From Halobacillus campisalis (GTDB taxonomy: Bacteria > Bacillota > Bacilli > Bacillales > Halobacillaceae): DNA of 64,000 nucleotides. Each line of letters opens with the position of its first letter. Within the stretch, counting starts at the first letter, position 1. The stretch lies in contig NZ_JAPVRC010000006.1 in NCBI RefSeq assembly GCF_030345335.1, forward strand, positions 183,198-247,197. Direction: 5' to 3'. Position numbers and translations under genes: made by a program. Of this stretch, positions 9,958 to 18,192 are shown piece after piece. The notes under the pieces are model-generated. The model had not been told where the DNA came from. It saw only the letters and a list, made by a program, of their open reading frames with translations, and made no database searches.

Positions 9958-10688
9958 TTAAGATATTGTTCAAGTTGGGGAATGACCGTTTTTAAATCTT
10001 TAGTGATGACTTCATCGAACAAGTAATCTTTTATAGTTGGTTCTTTATTTATTAAAAGCGAAGGAATCCCCCTGCTTACTGCATATTCTGGTAAAAGACT
10101 GAACGGTGTAACTTGAAGTGACGTGCCCAAAACCATCAGGAAATCTGCTTGATCAATGATGGCTTCGGCTTCGTCATGAGCAGTAATCAAATCTCCGAAC
10201 AAAACGACATTTGGTTTGATGATAGTATGGCAAGCATCACATTCAGGTGTTTCATGCTCCAGAACATAATCGATGGTAAAAACTTTCCCACATGATGGGC
10301 AGGATGCTTTATCCAAAGAACCATGATATTCAACAACTCGTCGGCTGTGTGCGGCCGCATGCAGTCCATCAACATTTTGAGTGATGATATTAACATCCCG
10401 ATGTTCAGTTTCTAAGTTTTTGATAAAGTGGTGTACCGGATTGGGATGATACTCCTGTAATAACTTGATGCGGAAAATCTCTTTGTACTTTTTCCAGAAA
10501 TCCATGGGATCATAAGCAAAATATTCACTGGACATGTAATCTTCTCTTCTTCGATCATAAGTCCAAACCCCTTTAGAGGACCGGAAGTCAGGAATTCCGC
10601 TCGCTGTAGACACACCCGCCCCCGTTAATATTACGATGGAAGCTGCCTCGTCAATTTGACGGGCGGCTGCGACTAGTTTCTCAGACAT
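9936..10688 (-). CDS. cobB: Sir2-family NAD-dependent protein deacylase
   Basis: Sirtuin removing acetyl (and perhaps longer acyl) groups from protein lysines with NAD, similar to B. subtilis SrtN. Motifs in order: GAGVSTASGIPDFR (NAD binding), TQNVDGLH, catalytic His in VEYHGS, two zinc Cys pairs (CPSCG and CDACH), and the GTSLQVTPF segment. A start at 10697 is possible, but GGAAC spacing favours the ATG at 10688 (AAAGGA with 8 bases before it), giving 250 aa. It is the second gene of an operon behind the nitroreductase. Confidence 0.92.
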   Translation of the reverse strand: MSEKLVAAARQIDEAASIVILTGAGVSTASGIPDFRSSKGVWTYDRRREDYMSSEYFAYDPMDFWKKYKEIFRIKLLQEYHPNPVHHFIKNLETEHRDVNIITQNVDGLHAAAHSRRVVEYHGSLDKASCPSCGKVFTIDYVLEHETPECDACHTIIKPNVVLFGDLITAHDEAEAIIDQADFLMVLGTSLQVTPFSLLPEYAVSRGIPSLLINKEPTIKDYLFDEVITKDLKTVIPQLEQYLKNVSSSE

Positions 10689-10706
10689 GAGTTCCATCCT
10701 TTCTTT

Positions 10707-11444
10707 CTAGCGTTTATTGAAACCTTTCTTCTGGACAAGGTCGGTCACATCCATGCGCATTGTCTTCATGAAGCGCCTTTTCATCTGTTCCGTCCACGTA
10801 TCTGTGCGACTATTTGAACTGCGAGATTCGTAGTAACCTGCGATTTCTTTATCGAATGCTCGTAAGCTCTCATCGTGTTCTTTATATTGATTTTCAAAAT
10901 AAACGGCTTTCTTTGGAAGTCTTGGTTTAAGATCCGGCTGGTGGGCCGGGTGGCCAATGGCCATACCGAATAAAGGGATGACATGTTTAGGGAGGTCAAG
11001 CAGCTGGTCAACTTTGCTTATATCATTCCTTAAGCTCCCAAGATAACAGATTCCTAAGCCGAGTGATTCTGCTGCTATAGCTGCGTTCTGCGCAGCCAGC
11101 GCCGCATCAATGGCGGAGACGAGAAAATGCTCGCTGTTCTCTAAATTTTCGATCATTTCACTGTATTCTTCATTCGACGCTAAATGAGTTTGACGGTGAA
11201 GATCGGCGCAAAAAACAAGAAGATGCCCATTTTGTTTAACATAGGGCTGACCGCTAATATCAGCTAGAGCTGATTTAAGTTCAGAATCCGTTACGCCTAT
11301 AATCGAATACGCCATCATATAACTTGAGGTCGAAGCTTGCTGAGCTGCCCCTATAATGGCATCAATCTGTTCATCGGTAAGTGGTAGATCTTTGAATTTG
11401 CGAATGCTTCTATGATTTAGAAGAGTATGGATCGTAGAATTCAT
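10707..11444 (-). CDS. nfrA: NADPH-dependent FMN nitroreductase, NfrA type
   Basis: Flavin oxidoreductase of the nitroreductase superfamily, 245 aa, close to B. subtilis NfrA (249 aa). The FMN-binding N-terminus is NHRSIRKFKD; other signatures are AAQQASTSSYMMAYSI, AAQNAAIAAESLGLGICYLG, GMAIGHPA and the C-terminal QKKGFNKR. It reduces FMN, quinones or nitro compounds with NADPH. The start follows GGAGG. The sirtuin gene starts within 20 bases downstream, so the pair is probably co-transcribed and joins two nicotinamide-cofactor-using enzymes. Confidence 0.9.
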   Translation of the reverse strand: MNSTIHTLLNHRSIRKFKDLPLTDEQIDAIIGAAQQASTSSYMMAYSIIGVTDSELKSALADISGQPYVKQNGHLLVFCADLHRQTHLASNEEYSEMIENLENSEHFLVSAIDAALAAQNAAIAAESLGLGICYLGSLRNDISKVDQLLDLPKHVIPLFGMAIGHPAHQPDLKPRLPKKAVYFENQYKEHDESLRAFDKEIAGYYESRSSNSRTDTWTEQMKRRFMKTMRMDVTDLVQKKGFNKR

Positions 11445-11841
11445 ATTTTAAGCCTCCATTATTTATATGTTTATTAATCTTGTTAACTATTATTTCCTAA
11501 TGAGAAATATTTCTAGGCTGACAGTAAGGATGAATGGTTCAGTGAGAAGCCAAGTATTCCCCAGTGTACGCTTGTTTTATGAAAAGTCTACAACTATGTT
11601 TATCATAACTTTTTATTTAAGATAACATAAATTATTTAAAGAAATCTCGTTCGAGACTTACAGATATTTGTATCATACCGCACTATAGTGTATAGAAACA
11701 TCAACATACGTCATATTTGAAAGAGGCATGAGTGTAAAAGTATAAGTTTACATAAAATTTTTATAGTAATTAGAGGGTTCTGTTGAATAAAGTAGAATTA
11801 TTATTATATATTTATTTGCTTAAGCACGGGGAGGGGTTCTT
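11445..11841. other. intergenic, divergent promoter region
   Basis: A 397-base AT-rich gap between the divergent nfrA operon and a small unknown gene. It must hold promoters for both. No gene, RNA or convincing operator was recognised. Confidence 0.4.
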
Positions 11842-12195
11842 ATGGCAGAAGTATTTGACTTCGATCGCTATAAATCCAAAAAAGAGATGAAAAAGACTAC
11901 TCATGAAAATCTTGTATACGAGATTTATTTGACAACAATTAAATATGTGAAGAAACATGGAGTTTTCCAACCTGAGCACCTTGGGGACCACATCACGACA
12001 GATACTTCTCTTAAAGTAATTTTTAACGAGGACGAAGAAATTTTTAATAAAACGTTTCATGAACTGATAAAGTACTGGGAAATCAATTTAGACGCTGTTC
12101 AAACGAGTTTATTTGATAATAATTTTGAAAATTTTCCTACGGTAGGCGATCTATGTGTATTTATAGAAAAAGAGATCAACAATGCTAGAGACTAA
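11842..12195 (+). CDS. Hypothetical protein, 117 aa
   Basis: Unrecognised small soluble protein. It is strongly charged, with a lysine-rich N-terminal part (residues 8-18) and an aromatic, acidic rest (EIYLTTIKYVKK, EEIFNKTFHELIKYWEINLD); it looks largely helical with no membrane segment or signal peptide. A good ribosome binding site (GGGGAGGGG) precedes the ATG. It lies alone between the nfrA region and pbpC. It is judged a real gene from its ribosome binding site and codon use; no function is suggested. Confidence 0.7.
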   Translation: MAEVFDFDRYKSKKEMKKTTHENLVYEIYLTTIKYVKKHGVFQPEHLGDHITTDTSLKVIFNEDEEIFNKTFHELIKYWEINLDAVQTSLFDNNFENFPTVGDLCVFIEKEINNARD

Positions 12196-12315
12196 ATGGT
12201 AAAAAAGTTGATAGAAATCTATAACACTTTAAATTATAATCTTATAATCTGATTTGATATAATTGTCTTATAATGCTTCAAAAATTTAGGGATAATGAAG
12301 CACAAGGAGGCAAAA

Positions 12316-14295
12316 ATGAAACAGATTACAGCATTACTGCTGCTGGTACTTGCTCTATTAGGCTGCTCTGAACAACCTGAACCCTCAGGCACTTTAGAAG
12401 CTTATATGCAAGCCTGGCAAGATGAGAATTTTGAGGAAATGTACGAGTTACTTAGCGAGCAATCAAAAGATAGAATTAATGAGCAAGAATTTGTTGAAAG
12501 ATACTCTACTATTTATGATGGAATAAATATGAATAACCTTCTGATTACATATGATGAACCCGCAGAAGATGAAGATTTTGCTGAAGAAGATCAACCGTCC
12601 TTTAGTTATGAAGCAGAAATGGAAACACTAGCGGGTGCACTTAACTTTGCTAATGAGGTGCAGCTAACGTTTGAAGAAAATGAAGAAGATGGTAAATGGC
12701 TTGTAAATTGGGATCCTTCTATGATTTTCCCTGGCATGGAGGAAGAAGATACGGTCAGTGCACAATCCACTTCACCTGAGAGGGGTGAAATCTTTGATGT
12801 TGAAGGTGATCCTTTGGCTGAAAATGGAGAGGTACAGCAAGTCGGATTTGTCCCTGGTGAGTTAGGTGAAAACGAAGAAGAAGCGAAGGAAGAAGCAGCT
12901 GATATTTTAGATATATCTGTAGAGGATATTGATGGACAGCTTAATCAATCCTGGGTTCAGGCTTCATCTTTCGTACCCGTTGGATCGATTGCTGCCGGCG
13001 ATGAGGAAAGAATTGAAAATATAAGCGGCATAGAAGGTATACAGCTTCAGGAAAAAAGTGCCCGCGTCTATCCTGAAGGGGAATCAGCAGCGCATTTAAT
13101 TGGATACATATCCGATGTAACTGCAGAACAGCTTGAAGAGGTTGGTGATCAAGGTTATTCTGCTGGAGACCAAATAGGCCAGGCAGGTCTTGAATATGTA
13201 CTAGAAGATGATTTACGAGGGCAGGCAGGAGGAAAGGTTTCCATCCTTGATGAAAATGATGAAGAAAAAGAAGTATTAGCAGAGAATGAAGCGGTTGATG
13301 GTGAAGACTTCAATCTTACCATCGATAAAGAACTACAGCAGGCTATATATGAGAGCATGGAAGAAGAACCGGGAGCTTCTTCAGCTATTGACCCAACTAC
13401 AGGCGAAGTGAAAGCCTTAGTCAGTTCGCCCAGCTACGATCCTAATGACATAATTTTAGGTAGGAGCAGCGTGGAGACTACAGTTAATAGGTTCAATAAG
13501 ACGTATTCTCCAGGTTCAACATTCAAGCCGATTACTGCAGCCATCGGACTTGAAACTGGCAACATCGATCCTGATGAGGAAATGTCGATCCCGGATAAAA
13601 CATATACGGAAGACGGCTGGGGTGGTTACTCTGTCAGTAGAGTTGATGGAGCAAATGTAGACGACAAGGTAGATCTAAGGGATGCTCTAGTGCGCTCTGA
13701 CAATATTTATTTCGCTCGCTCCATATTAGAAATCGGTGCGGATTCATTTATGGATAAATCCAAGAATTTTGGTTTCTCAGAAGAAGTCCCTTTCTCTTTC
13801 CCAATCGAGAATTCTCAAATTGCTAATGAGGAAGAAATCACGGAGGATGTTTTACTAGCCGATACAGGCTATGGGCAAGGACAAGTGCAAATGAGTACAC
13901 TTCACCTTGCTATGACGTACACTCCGTTCATTACAAATGGAGATTTACTAGAACCAACTCTTATTCAGAGTGATGAGACCGAACAAATCTGGAGAGAAGA
14001 TGTAATTAGTGAAGAGTCTGCATCTCGCATCCGTGAAGATCTTAAGGCAGTAGTCAATGATCCAGAAGGTTCCGCTTATGAACCTCAGCTAGAAAACGTA
14101 AGTCTGGCTGGCAAAACTGGGACTGCAGAATTAAAAGAGTCACTCGACGATGAAGATGGCCAGGAAAACGGATGGTTTATCGCATGGGATACAGATCAGG
14201 AAGATTTATTAGTATCCATGATGATCGAGAATGTCGAGAATGGAAGTTCGGAAGCTGTTTCCAAAGTTAAACAAGTTTTTGAAGAAATGAACTAA
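12316..14295 (+). CDS. pbpC: Class B penicillin-binding protein 3, lipoprotein
   Basis: Peptidoglycan transpeptidase resembling B. subtilis PbpC (PBP3, 668 aa) and the MecA subgroup. A lipoprotein signal peptide ends at the lipobox LLGC (Cys about residue 16), so it is anchored on the outer face of the membrane. Next come an NTF2-like MecA_N domain (about 22-140), a PBP dimerisation domain (about 145-330) and the transpeptidase domain with active Ser401 in STFK, SDN, and K600-T-G. An earlier in-frame ATG at 12295 exists, but AAGGAGG sits between it and the ATG at 12316, which fixes the start and leaves 659 aa. It is strongly acidic, as expected of a halophile's surface protein. Confidence 0.92.
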   Translation: MKQITALLLLVLALLGCSEQPEPSGTLEAYMQAWQDENFEEMYELLSEQSKDRINEQEFVERYSTIYDGINMNNLLITYDEPAEDEDFAEEDQPSFSYEAEMETLAGALNFANEVQLTFEENEEDGKWLVNWDPSMIFPGMEEEDTVSAQSTSPERGEIFDVEGDPLAENGEVQQVGFVPGELGENEEEAKEEAADILDISVEDIDGQLNQSWVQASSFVPVGSIAAGDEERIENISGIEGIQLQEKSARVYPEGESAAHLIGYISDVTAEQLEEVGDQGYSAGDQIGQAGLEYVLEDDLRGQAGGKVSILDENDEEKEVLAENEAVDGEDFNLTIDKELQQAIYESMEEEPGASSAIDPTTGEVKALVSSPSYDPNDIILGRSSVETTVNRFNKTYSPGSTFKPITAAIGLETGNIDPDEEMSIPDKTYTEDGWGGYSVSRVDGANVDDKVDLRDALVRSDNIYFARSILEIGADSFMDKSKNFGFSEEVPFSFPIENSQIANEEEITEDVLLADTGYGQGQVQMSTLHLAMTYTPFITNGDLLEPTLIQSDETEQIWREDVISEESASRIREDLKAVVNDPEGSAYEPQLENVSLAGKTGTAELKESLDDEDGQENGWFIAWDTDQEDLLVSMMIENVENGSSEAVSKVKQVFEEMN

Positions 14296-14303
14296 TCAAC
14301 AAC

Positions 14304-14349
14304 AAAAAGCCCTAAGCCACTTTGATTAAATTTGGCTTAGGGCTTTTTT
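14304..14349 (+). terminator. Terminator of pbpC
   Basis: Long stem AAAAAGCCCTAAGCCA paired with TGGCTTAGGGCTTTTTT around a 13-base loop; T6 tail. Confidence 0.93.
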
Positions 14350-14576
14350 GATAAAAGATTCATGTTAGTCACTCGCAGCCATCAACCGAAGTCTTGCTGT
14401 TTTGCTGCTTAGACTCTCTCGTTTTATTAAAAGTCATGATGAATTTACAAATCGGAGCAACCCTGTAGAAAAGGGGCAAGTTGAAATTTTAGTAACTAAT
14501 TTCTGCAAAGGGGGTACATTGCGAGGATGATAAAAAGAAGAATCAATTACTAATCATTTATACTTATCAAAATCAA

Positions 14577-14607
14577 CTGACCAAAACCTTGGATAGTAAG
14601 ATATAAT
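14577..14607 (+). promoter_or_regulatory. Candidate sigma-A promoter of leader-rsgA2
   Basis: A perfect TATAAT at 14602-14607 with a weak CTGACC 19 bases upstream. Start of transcription would fall near 14613-14616, about ten bases before the ribosome binding site of the leader ORF, giving a transcript that begins with the leader and attenuator. Confidence 0.5.
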
Positions 14608-14639
14608 AAAAATAATTAATGTAGAGGAGCTGATGTTTT

Positions 14640-14705
14640 ATGAGAAATTATATTGATCTACCCCGTCCATGTCAACATTTTAAAAATGGAGGACCCATCA
14701 GCTGA
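14640..14705 (+). CDS. Putative 21-codon leader peptide
   Basis: Short ORF (ATG at 14640, TGA at 14703-14705) with its own ribosome binding site AGAGGAG (14623-14629, 10-base gap). It begins MRNYIDLPRPC, contains a Pro-Arg-Pro run and ends GGPIS. Its last codons form the first arm of an RNA hairpin that competes with sequestration of the rsgA2 ribosome binding site, which is the layout of leader peptides in translational attenuators. A 7-codon frame from ATG 14633 also exists, but its Shine-Dalgarno spacing is too short. Not a recognised peptide; the role is inferred from layout. Confidence 0.55.
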   Translation: MRNYIDLPRPCQHFKNGGPIS

Positions 14706-14732
14706 ATCGGTGTCCTCCTAAATTCAGGAGGA
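14688..14732 (+). promoter_or_regulatory. Putative translational attenuator upstream of rsgA2
   Basis: Three mutually complementary segments: GGAGGAC (14688-14694, inside the leader ORF), GTCCTCCT (14712-14719) and AGGAGGA (14726-14732, the Shine-Dalgarno of rsgA2). Segments 1 and 2 can pair over 7 bp with further C-G pairs; segments 2 and 3 pair perfectly over 7 bp with a 6-base loop. The two helices exclude each other, so the 2:3 helix hides the ribosome binding site and the 1:2 helix frees it. There is no T-run, so control of translation rather than of termination is suggested. Confidence 0.6.
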
Positions 14733-14737
14733 ATAGA

Positions 14738-15751
14738 ATGGAAAAAACCACAGTGCCCGAGTATGTTAAGTCACAGCGAGTGAGTGAGGAAAAGATTGGT
14801 CGAATTGCGAGAGTGAATGGTGAAAGTTTTGTCATATGGGATGAGCAAAAAAGCTACTTCTCCCAAGTGTCAGGTAAATTTCGCTACGAATCTAATGAAT
14901 GGCCGATCATCGGTGATTGGGTAGTTCATAAACCGCATTCGAATGACCAAGCTATTATTCACAAAGTATTGAATAGAAAGACAGTACTTTATCGAAAAGA
15001 ACCCGGTACTCTGCATCAAAAGCAGATGATTGCAGCAAATATAGACAGCGTATTTATAGTGACAGCGTTAAAGAATGACTTTAACTTGCAAAGGCTGGAA
15101 AGGTATGTAATGCAAGCCTATGAAAGTGGCGCTAAGCCAATTATCATTTGTACGAAAAGTGATCTAGTCGAGAATTATGATGAGTATAGAGCGGAAATTG
15201 AAAACTATATTCCTGCAGTCCCTGTTTATGTGATAAGCAGTTTTGACGGAAATGGTATGGAAGATTTTATGTCTGAGCTGAAATCAGGGGAAACTTATGC
15301 GTTGATTGGATCGTCCGGGGTGGGTAAGTCGACTCTCATCAACCAGTTATTAGGTCAAGACGTTTTATTAACGAATCAAGTTAGAGAACAGGATGGGAAA
15401 GGACGTCACACGACAACTCATCGAGAAATGTTCCTTCTTCATAACGGCTCTATCGTTATGGATACCCCCGGCATGAGGGAGATACAAGTTTGGGGAGAGT
15501 CTGAATCTTTGGATTTAAGTTTTTCTGATATTGATCAGCTGGCTGAGGACTGTAAATTTCGTGATTGTGAACATAACGAGGAACCAGGGTGTGCGGTGCA
15601 GGCTGCTATATCTAATGGGGGCATGACCATTGATCGTTTGAAAAGCTATCACAAGCTCACTCGCGAGCTTGAAAGATTAGAACTTAAAGAAAAATATGGG
15701 GCTCATCGGACAAATCGAATTCTTCATAGTCCTAATTCCAAAAAGTTCTAG
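14738..15751 (+). CDS. rsgA: RsgA-type ribosome small-subunit GTPase (probable second copy)
   Basis: Circularly permuted GTPase of the RsgA/YjeQ family, which acts in late maturation of the 30S ribosomal subunit. The 337-aa product has an N-terminal OB fold (about 20-75), then G-motifs in permuted order: G4 TKSD, G1 GSSGVGKST, G3 DTPGM, and a C-terminal zinc motif (C-x4-C-x-H-x5-C in CKFRDCEHNEEPGC). It is longer than B. subtilis CpgA (about 298 aa) and stands alone instead of lying in the prpC-prkC-cpgA operon, so it is probably a paralogue; this cannot be confirmed from the window. Translation is likely controlled by the leader/attenuator directly upstream. Confidence 0.9.
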   Translation: MEKTTVPEYVKSQRVSEEKIGRIARVNGESFVIWDEQKSYFSQVSGKFRYESNEWPIIGDWVVHKPHSNDQAIIHKVLNRKTVLYRKEPGTLHQKQMIAANIDSVFIVTALKNDFNLQRLERYVMQAYESGAKPIIICTKSDLVENYDEYRAEIENYIPAVPVYVISSFDGNGMEDFMSELKSGETYALIGSSGVGKSTLINQLLGQDVLLTNQVREQDGKGRHTTTHREMFLLHNGSIVMDTPGMREIQVWGESESLDLSFSDIDQLAEDCKFRDCEHNEEPGCAVQAAISNGGMTIDRLKSYHKLTRELERLELKEKYGAHRTNRILHSPNSKKF

Positions 15752-15764
15752 TAGTTATTAAAAA

Positions 15765-15812
15765 AGAAGAAGGGCTGGCCATAAATAGACTTTTATGGCC
15801 AGCCCTTCTATA
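15765..15812 (-). terminator. Terminator between convergent genes
   Basis: A 16-bp stem (15768-15783 with 15794-15809) extended by A-T pairs. The T-run (TCTTTTTT) is on the minus strand, so it best serves the DUF1206 gene, but the hairpin would also stop rsgA read-through. Confidence 0.85.
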
Positions 15813-15878
15813 CATCACTCAGTTAAGGCTTCATCTACGAAGAAGAGTGTGGTCTTTCATTTAAGTCGGTATAAAGTG

Positions 15879-16733
15879 CTATTGTTTTCCGAAACTCATT
15901 TTTTCATAACGGCCTCTTATGACTTCATATATACCGTATAGTATTAAACCTACGGCAACGATTCCTAACATCCATTGGCCAAAAGGTTGTTGTGATATTT
16001 CAGCCAAAGCCCCGTCTAAACCTTTTGCTTCATCTGGATTGGATGAGAAGGCTGTCTGAATGAAAAAGAATCCGACGGTGCCTAAAACAATTCCCCTCGA
16101 AATGAGTCCCATTTTTCCAGAGTTTTTGGCGATTTTCCTTTCATGGTCATCCATCTCACTAATATTGAATTTTTTCATGAATCTCTTAGTAATGCCGCTG
16201 TAAAATTCACTAACGCCGTAGCCGATTATAATTGCCCCGAGAAGTCCTACAAGCCAGGCCCCAAACGGTTGGGACAGGAGTTGAGCTGAAATGGATTCTT
16301 CAGAATTACCGCCACCGCTGCCAGCGTGCATGGCTATTTGAATAGCGTTTACGGCTAATGCACCATAAATCACGCCCCCGATCAAGTAACAAAAACGGAT
16401 AAACAGCCCTTTACTATCGCTTCCTTTACGTGATGTATCCTTAATCGATTTAATGACGAGCCAGGAAATATAACCAATCAGTCCGATTCCAATGATCCAT
16501 AATAATATTTCACCAAACGGAATACTAGCCAGGGACTGAAACATCCCGCCGGTACCGGTTGTTTTCCCACCGACTCCTACGGCAGCCATTAAGGATAATA
16601 AACCGACTAGAGCATATACGGTCCCTTTCGCCATATGTCCAAATCGCCCAAATCTTCTTATCCAAGGTTTAATGTCTTCGTTAGTATCCACACCATTCGT
16701 TTTGTTTTTTCCCTTAGATAAAGTAGTCGCCAT
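15879..16733 (-). CDS. DUF1206 membrane protein
   Basis: Integral membrane protein of 284 aa with about six TM segments arranged as three DUF1206 repeats of roughly 75-90 residues; each begins with an aromatic/Gly motif (FGRFGHMAKGTVYALVG; FCYLIGGVIYGALA; SGKMGLISRGIVLGTVG) and closes near a QPFG motif (SQPFGAWLVG, QQPFGQWMLG). The N-terminus is hydrophilic. Function of the family is unknown. The start codon is preceded by GGGGAAA with a somewhat long gap. Confidence 0.85.
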   Translation of the reverse strand: MATTLSKGKNKTNGVDTNEDIKPWIRRFGRFGHMAKGTVYALVGLLSLMAAVGVGGKTTGTGGMFQSLASIPFGEILLWIIGIGLIGYISWLVIKSIKDTSRKGSDSKGLFIRFCYLIGGVIYGALAVNAIQIAMHAGSGGGNSEESISAQLLSQPFGAWLVGLLGAIIIGYGVSEFYSGITKRFMKKFNISEMDDHERKIAKNSGKMGLISRGIVLGTVGFFFIQTAFSSNPDEAKGLDGALAEISQQPFGQWMLGIVAVGLILYGIYEVIRGRYEKMSFGKQ

Positions 16734-16802
16734 GTGTCATTTCCCCTTCAATACAATTTTAAATTCTACCATTTAATTCCCCAAAAAAAGACATGCAAAC
16801 CA

Positions 16803-16838
16803 ATAAAAAAAAGCGGCAACCGCAAAGTTCCCGCTTTA
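16803..16838 (-). terminator. Terminator of the alcohol dehydrogenase gene
   Basis: On the minus strand, AAAGCGGGAAC pairs with GTTGCCGCTTT (one mismatch), followed by T8. Confidence 0.85.
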
Positions 16839-16889
16839 CATTATATCTATCACTACACTGTTATTTGTAGAACCTTATAATATTTATAA

Positions 16890-18023
16890 TTATGGTTTTA
16901 AAATGACTTTAATGTTACCATCTTCTTTTTTATCGAAAATATCATAACCTTTGGCTGCATCTTCAAGACTGATGCTGTGTGTAATGATATCTGTCGGATC
17001 AAATTCATTATTTTCAACCATATCATAAAGTTTCGGCATTAGATGAATAACTGGTGCCTGTCCCATTTTTAAAGAAATGTTGCGGCTGAAAAAGTCACCT
17101 AATGGAAAAGCGTTGGCCTCTGTACCGTATACTCCAGTCAATTGTACCGTTCCGAATTTTCTAATTGATTGTGAGGCTGTAATAATCGGACTGATTGTTC
17201 CAAATTGATTATCATGGTCAGAACCGAATTCCTCACCAGGTGAGACGGTGCCATCCATGCCTACACAATCAATGATCACGTCGGCACCGCCATTGGTCTC
17301 ATTGTAAAGCAGAGGCCCGATTTCTTTAGTATCTTTAAAATTATAGGTTTCCACATTGTTCGTTTTCTTAGCGTGATTCAAGCGATGATCTACTTGATCC
17401 ACAGCAATTACTCGCTTAGCCCCTTTAAGCCAGGCGAACTTCTGAGTCATCAATCCTATAGGACCGCTCCCTAAGACAATTACTGTATCTCCATTCTTAA
17501 CTCCGCTATTTTCCACACTCCAGTATGCTGTTGGAATGACGTCAGATAAAAATAGCACACTTTCGTCATCAAGGCTGCTTGATTCGGGCACTTTAAAAGA
17601 GGTGAAGTCAGCATAAGGTACACGTAGAAATTCTGCTTGTCCTCCAGGATAGTTCCCGAATGGTTCTGTAAAACCGAATAGTCCGCCTGCATCACTGTGG
17701 GGGTTGGAATTGTCACATTGGCTTTCCATTTGATTGCTGCAGAAAAAGCATTCTCCACATCCAATATTGAATGGGATGACCACTCGATCACCTTTTTTAA
17801 GATTTTTCACGTCTGGTCCAACCTCTTCTACAATACCCATAGGTTCGTGCCCGACGATATAATCTTGCTCCGGTTCAATACCACCTTTATATAAGTGGAG
17901 GTCAGAGCCGCAAATACCACTTGCAGTAATTCGAACAATCATATCATCACTTAATTCTATAGAAGGGTCTTTTACATCCTTTACGACCATTTTTTCTTTG
18001 CCCTGGTAAGTAACTGCTCTCAT
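16890..18023 (-). CDS. Zinc-dependent alcohol dehydrogenase, AdhB-like
   Basis: Medium-chain dehydrogenase/reductase, 377 aa, resembling B. subtilis AdhB and the glutathione-independent formaldehyde dehydrogenase branch. Catalytic zinc ligands are seen in GICGSDLHLYKGG and GHEPMG; the structural zinc loop is GCGECFFCSNQMESQC. The Rossmann motif GSGPIGLM is followed by an acidic AVD, which suggests NAD. It oxidises alcohols or aldehydes; the substrate is unknown. Monocistronic. A sigma-B-type promoter (18059-18084) implies induction by general stress. Confidence 0.9.
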   Translation of the reverse strand: MRAVTYQGKEKMVVKDVKDPSIELSDDMIVRITASGICGSDLHLYKGGIEPEQDYIVGHEPMGIVEEVGPDVKNLKKGDRVVIPFNIGCGECFFCSNQMESQCDNSNPHSDAGGLFGFTEPFGNYPGGQAEFLRVPYADFTSFKVPESSSLDDESVLFLSDVIPTAYWSVENSGVKNGDTVIVLGSGPIGLMTQKFAWLKGAKRVIAVDQVDHRLNHAKKTNNVETYNFKDTKEIGPLLYNETNGGADVIIDCVGMDGTVSPGEEFGSDHDNQFGTISPIITASQSIRKFGTVQLTGVYGTEANAFPLGDFFSRNISLKMGQAPVIHLMPKLYDMVENNEFDPTDIITHSISLEDAAKGYDIFDKKEDGNIKVILKP

Positions 18024-18058
18024 TCATTACACTTCCTTGTTAACAGATTTAGGGTACT

Positions 18059-18084
18059 ATAACCATTATTTTAGAATAGTAAAC
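18059..18084 (-). promoter_or_regulatory. Sigma-B-type promoter for the alcohol dehydrogenase
   Basis: Minus strand: GTTTAC, a 14-base spacer, GGTTAT, each box one base from sigma-B consensus, with the same spacer as upstream of yhdN. It lies 36-61 bases before the start codon. Confidence 0.55.
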
Positions 18085-18192
18085 ATAGTGGTGAATCATC
18101 CATTATGGCGCACTGATAGACGTATCAATTAATTTCCCTTATAATCGGAACTGGAGTTTAACTACATAACGAATAGAAAAGGAGAGTGTCTT

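Noticed and set aside
11772..11790. GGTTCTGTTGAATAAAG resembling an IS6-family end
   Set aside because: No matching inverted end, no transposase remnant, and it lies directly in the upstream region of a small gene.
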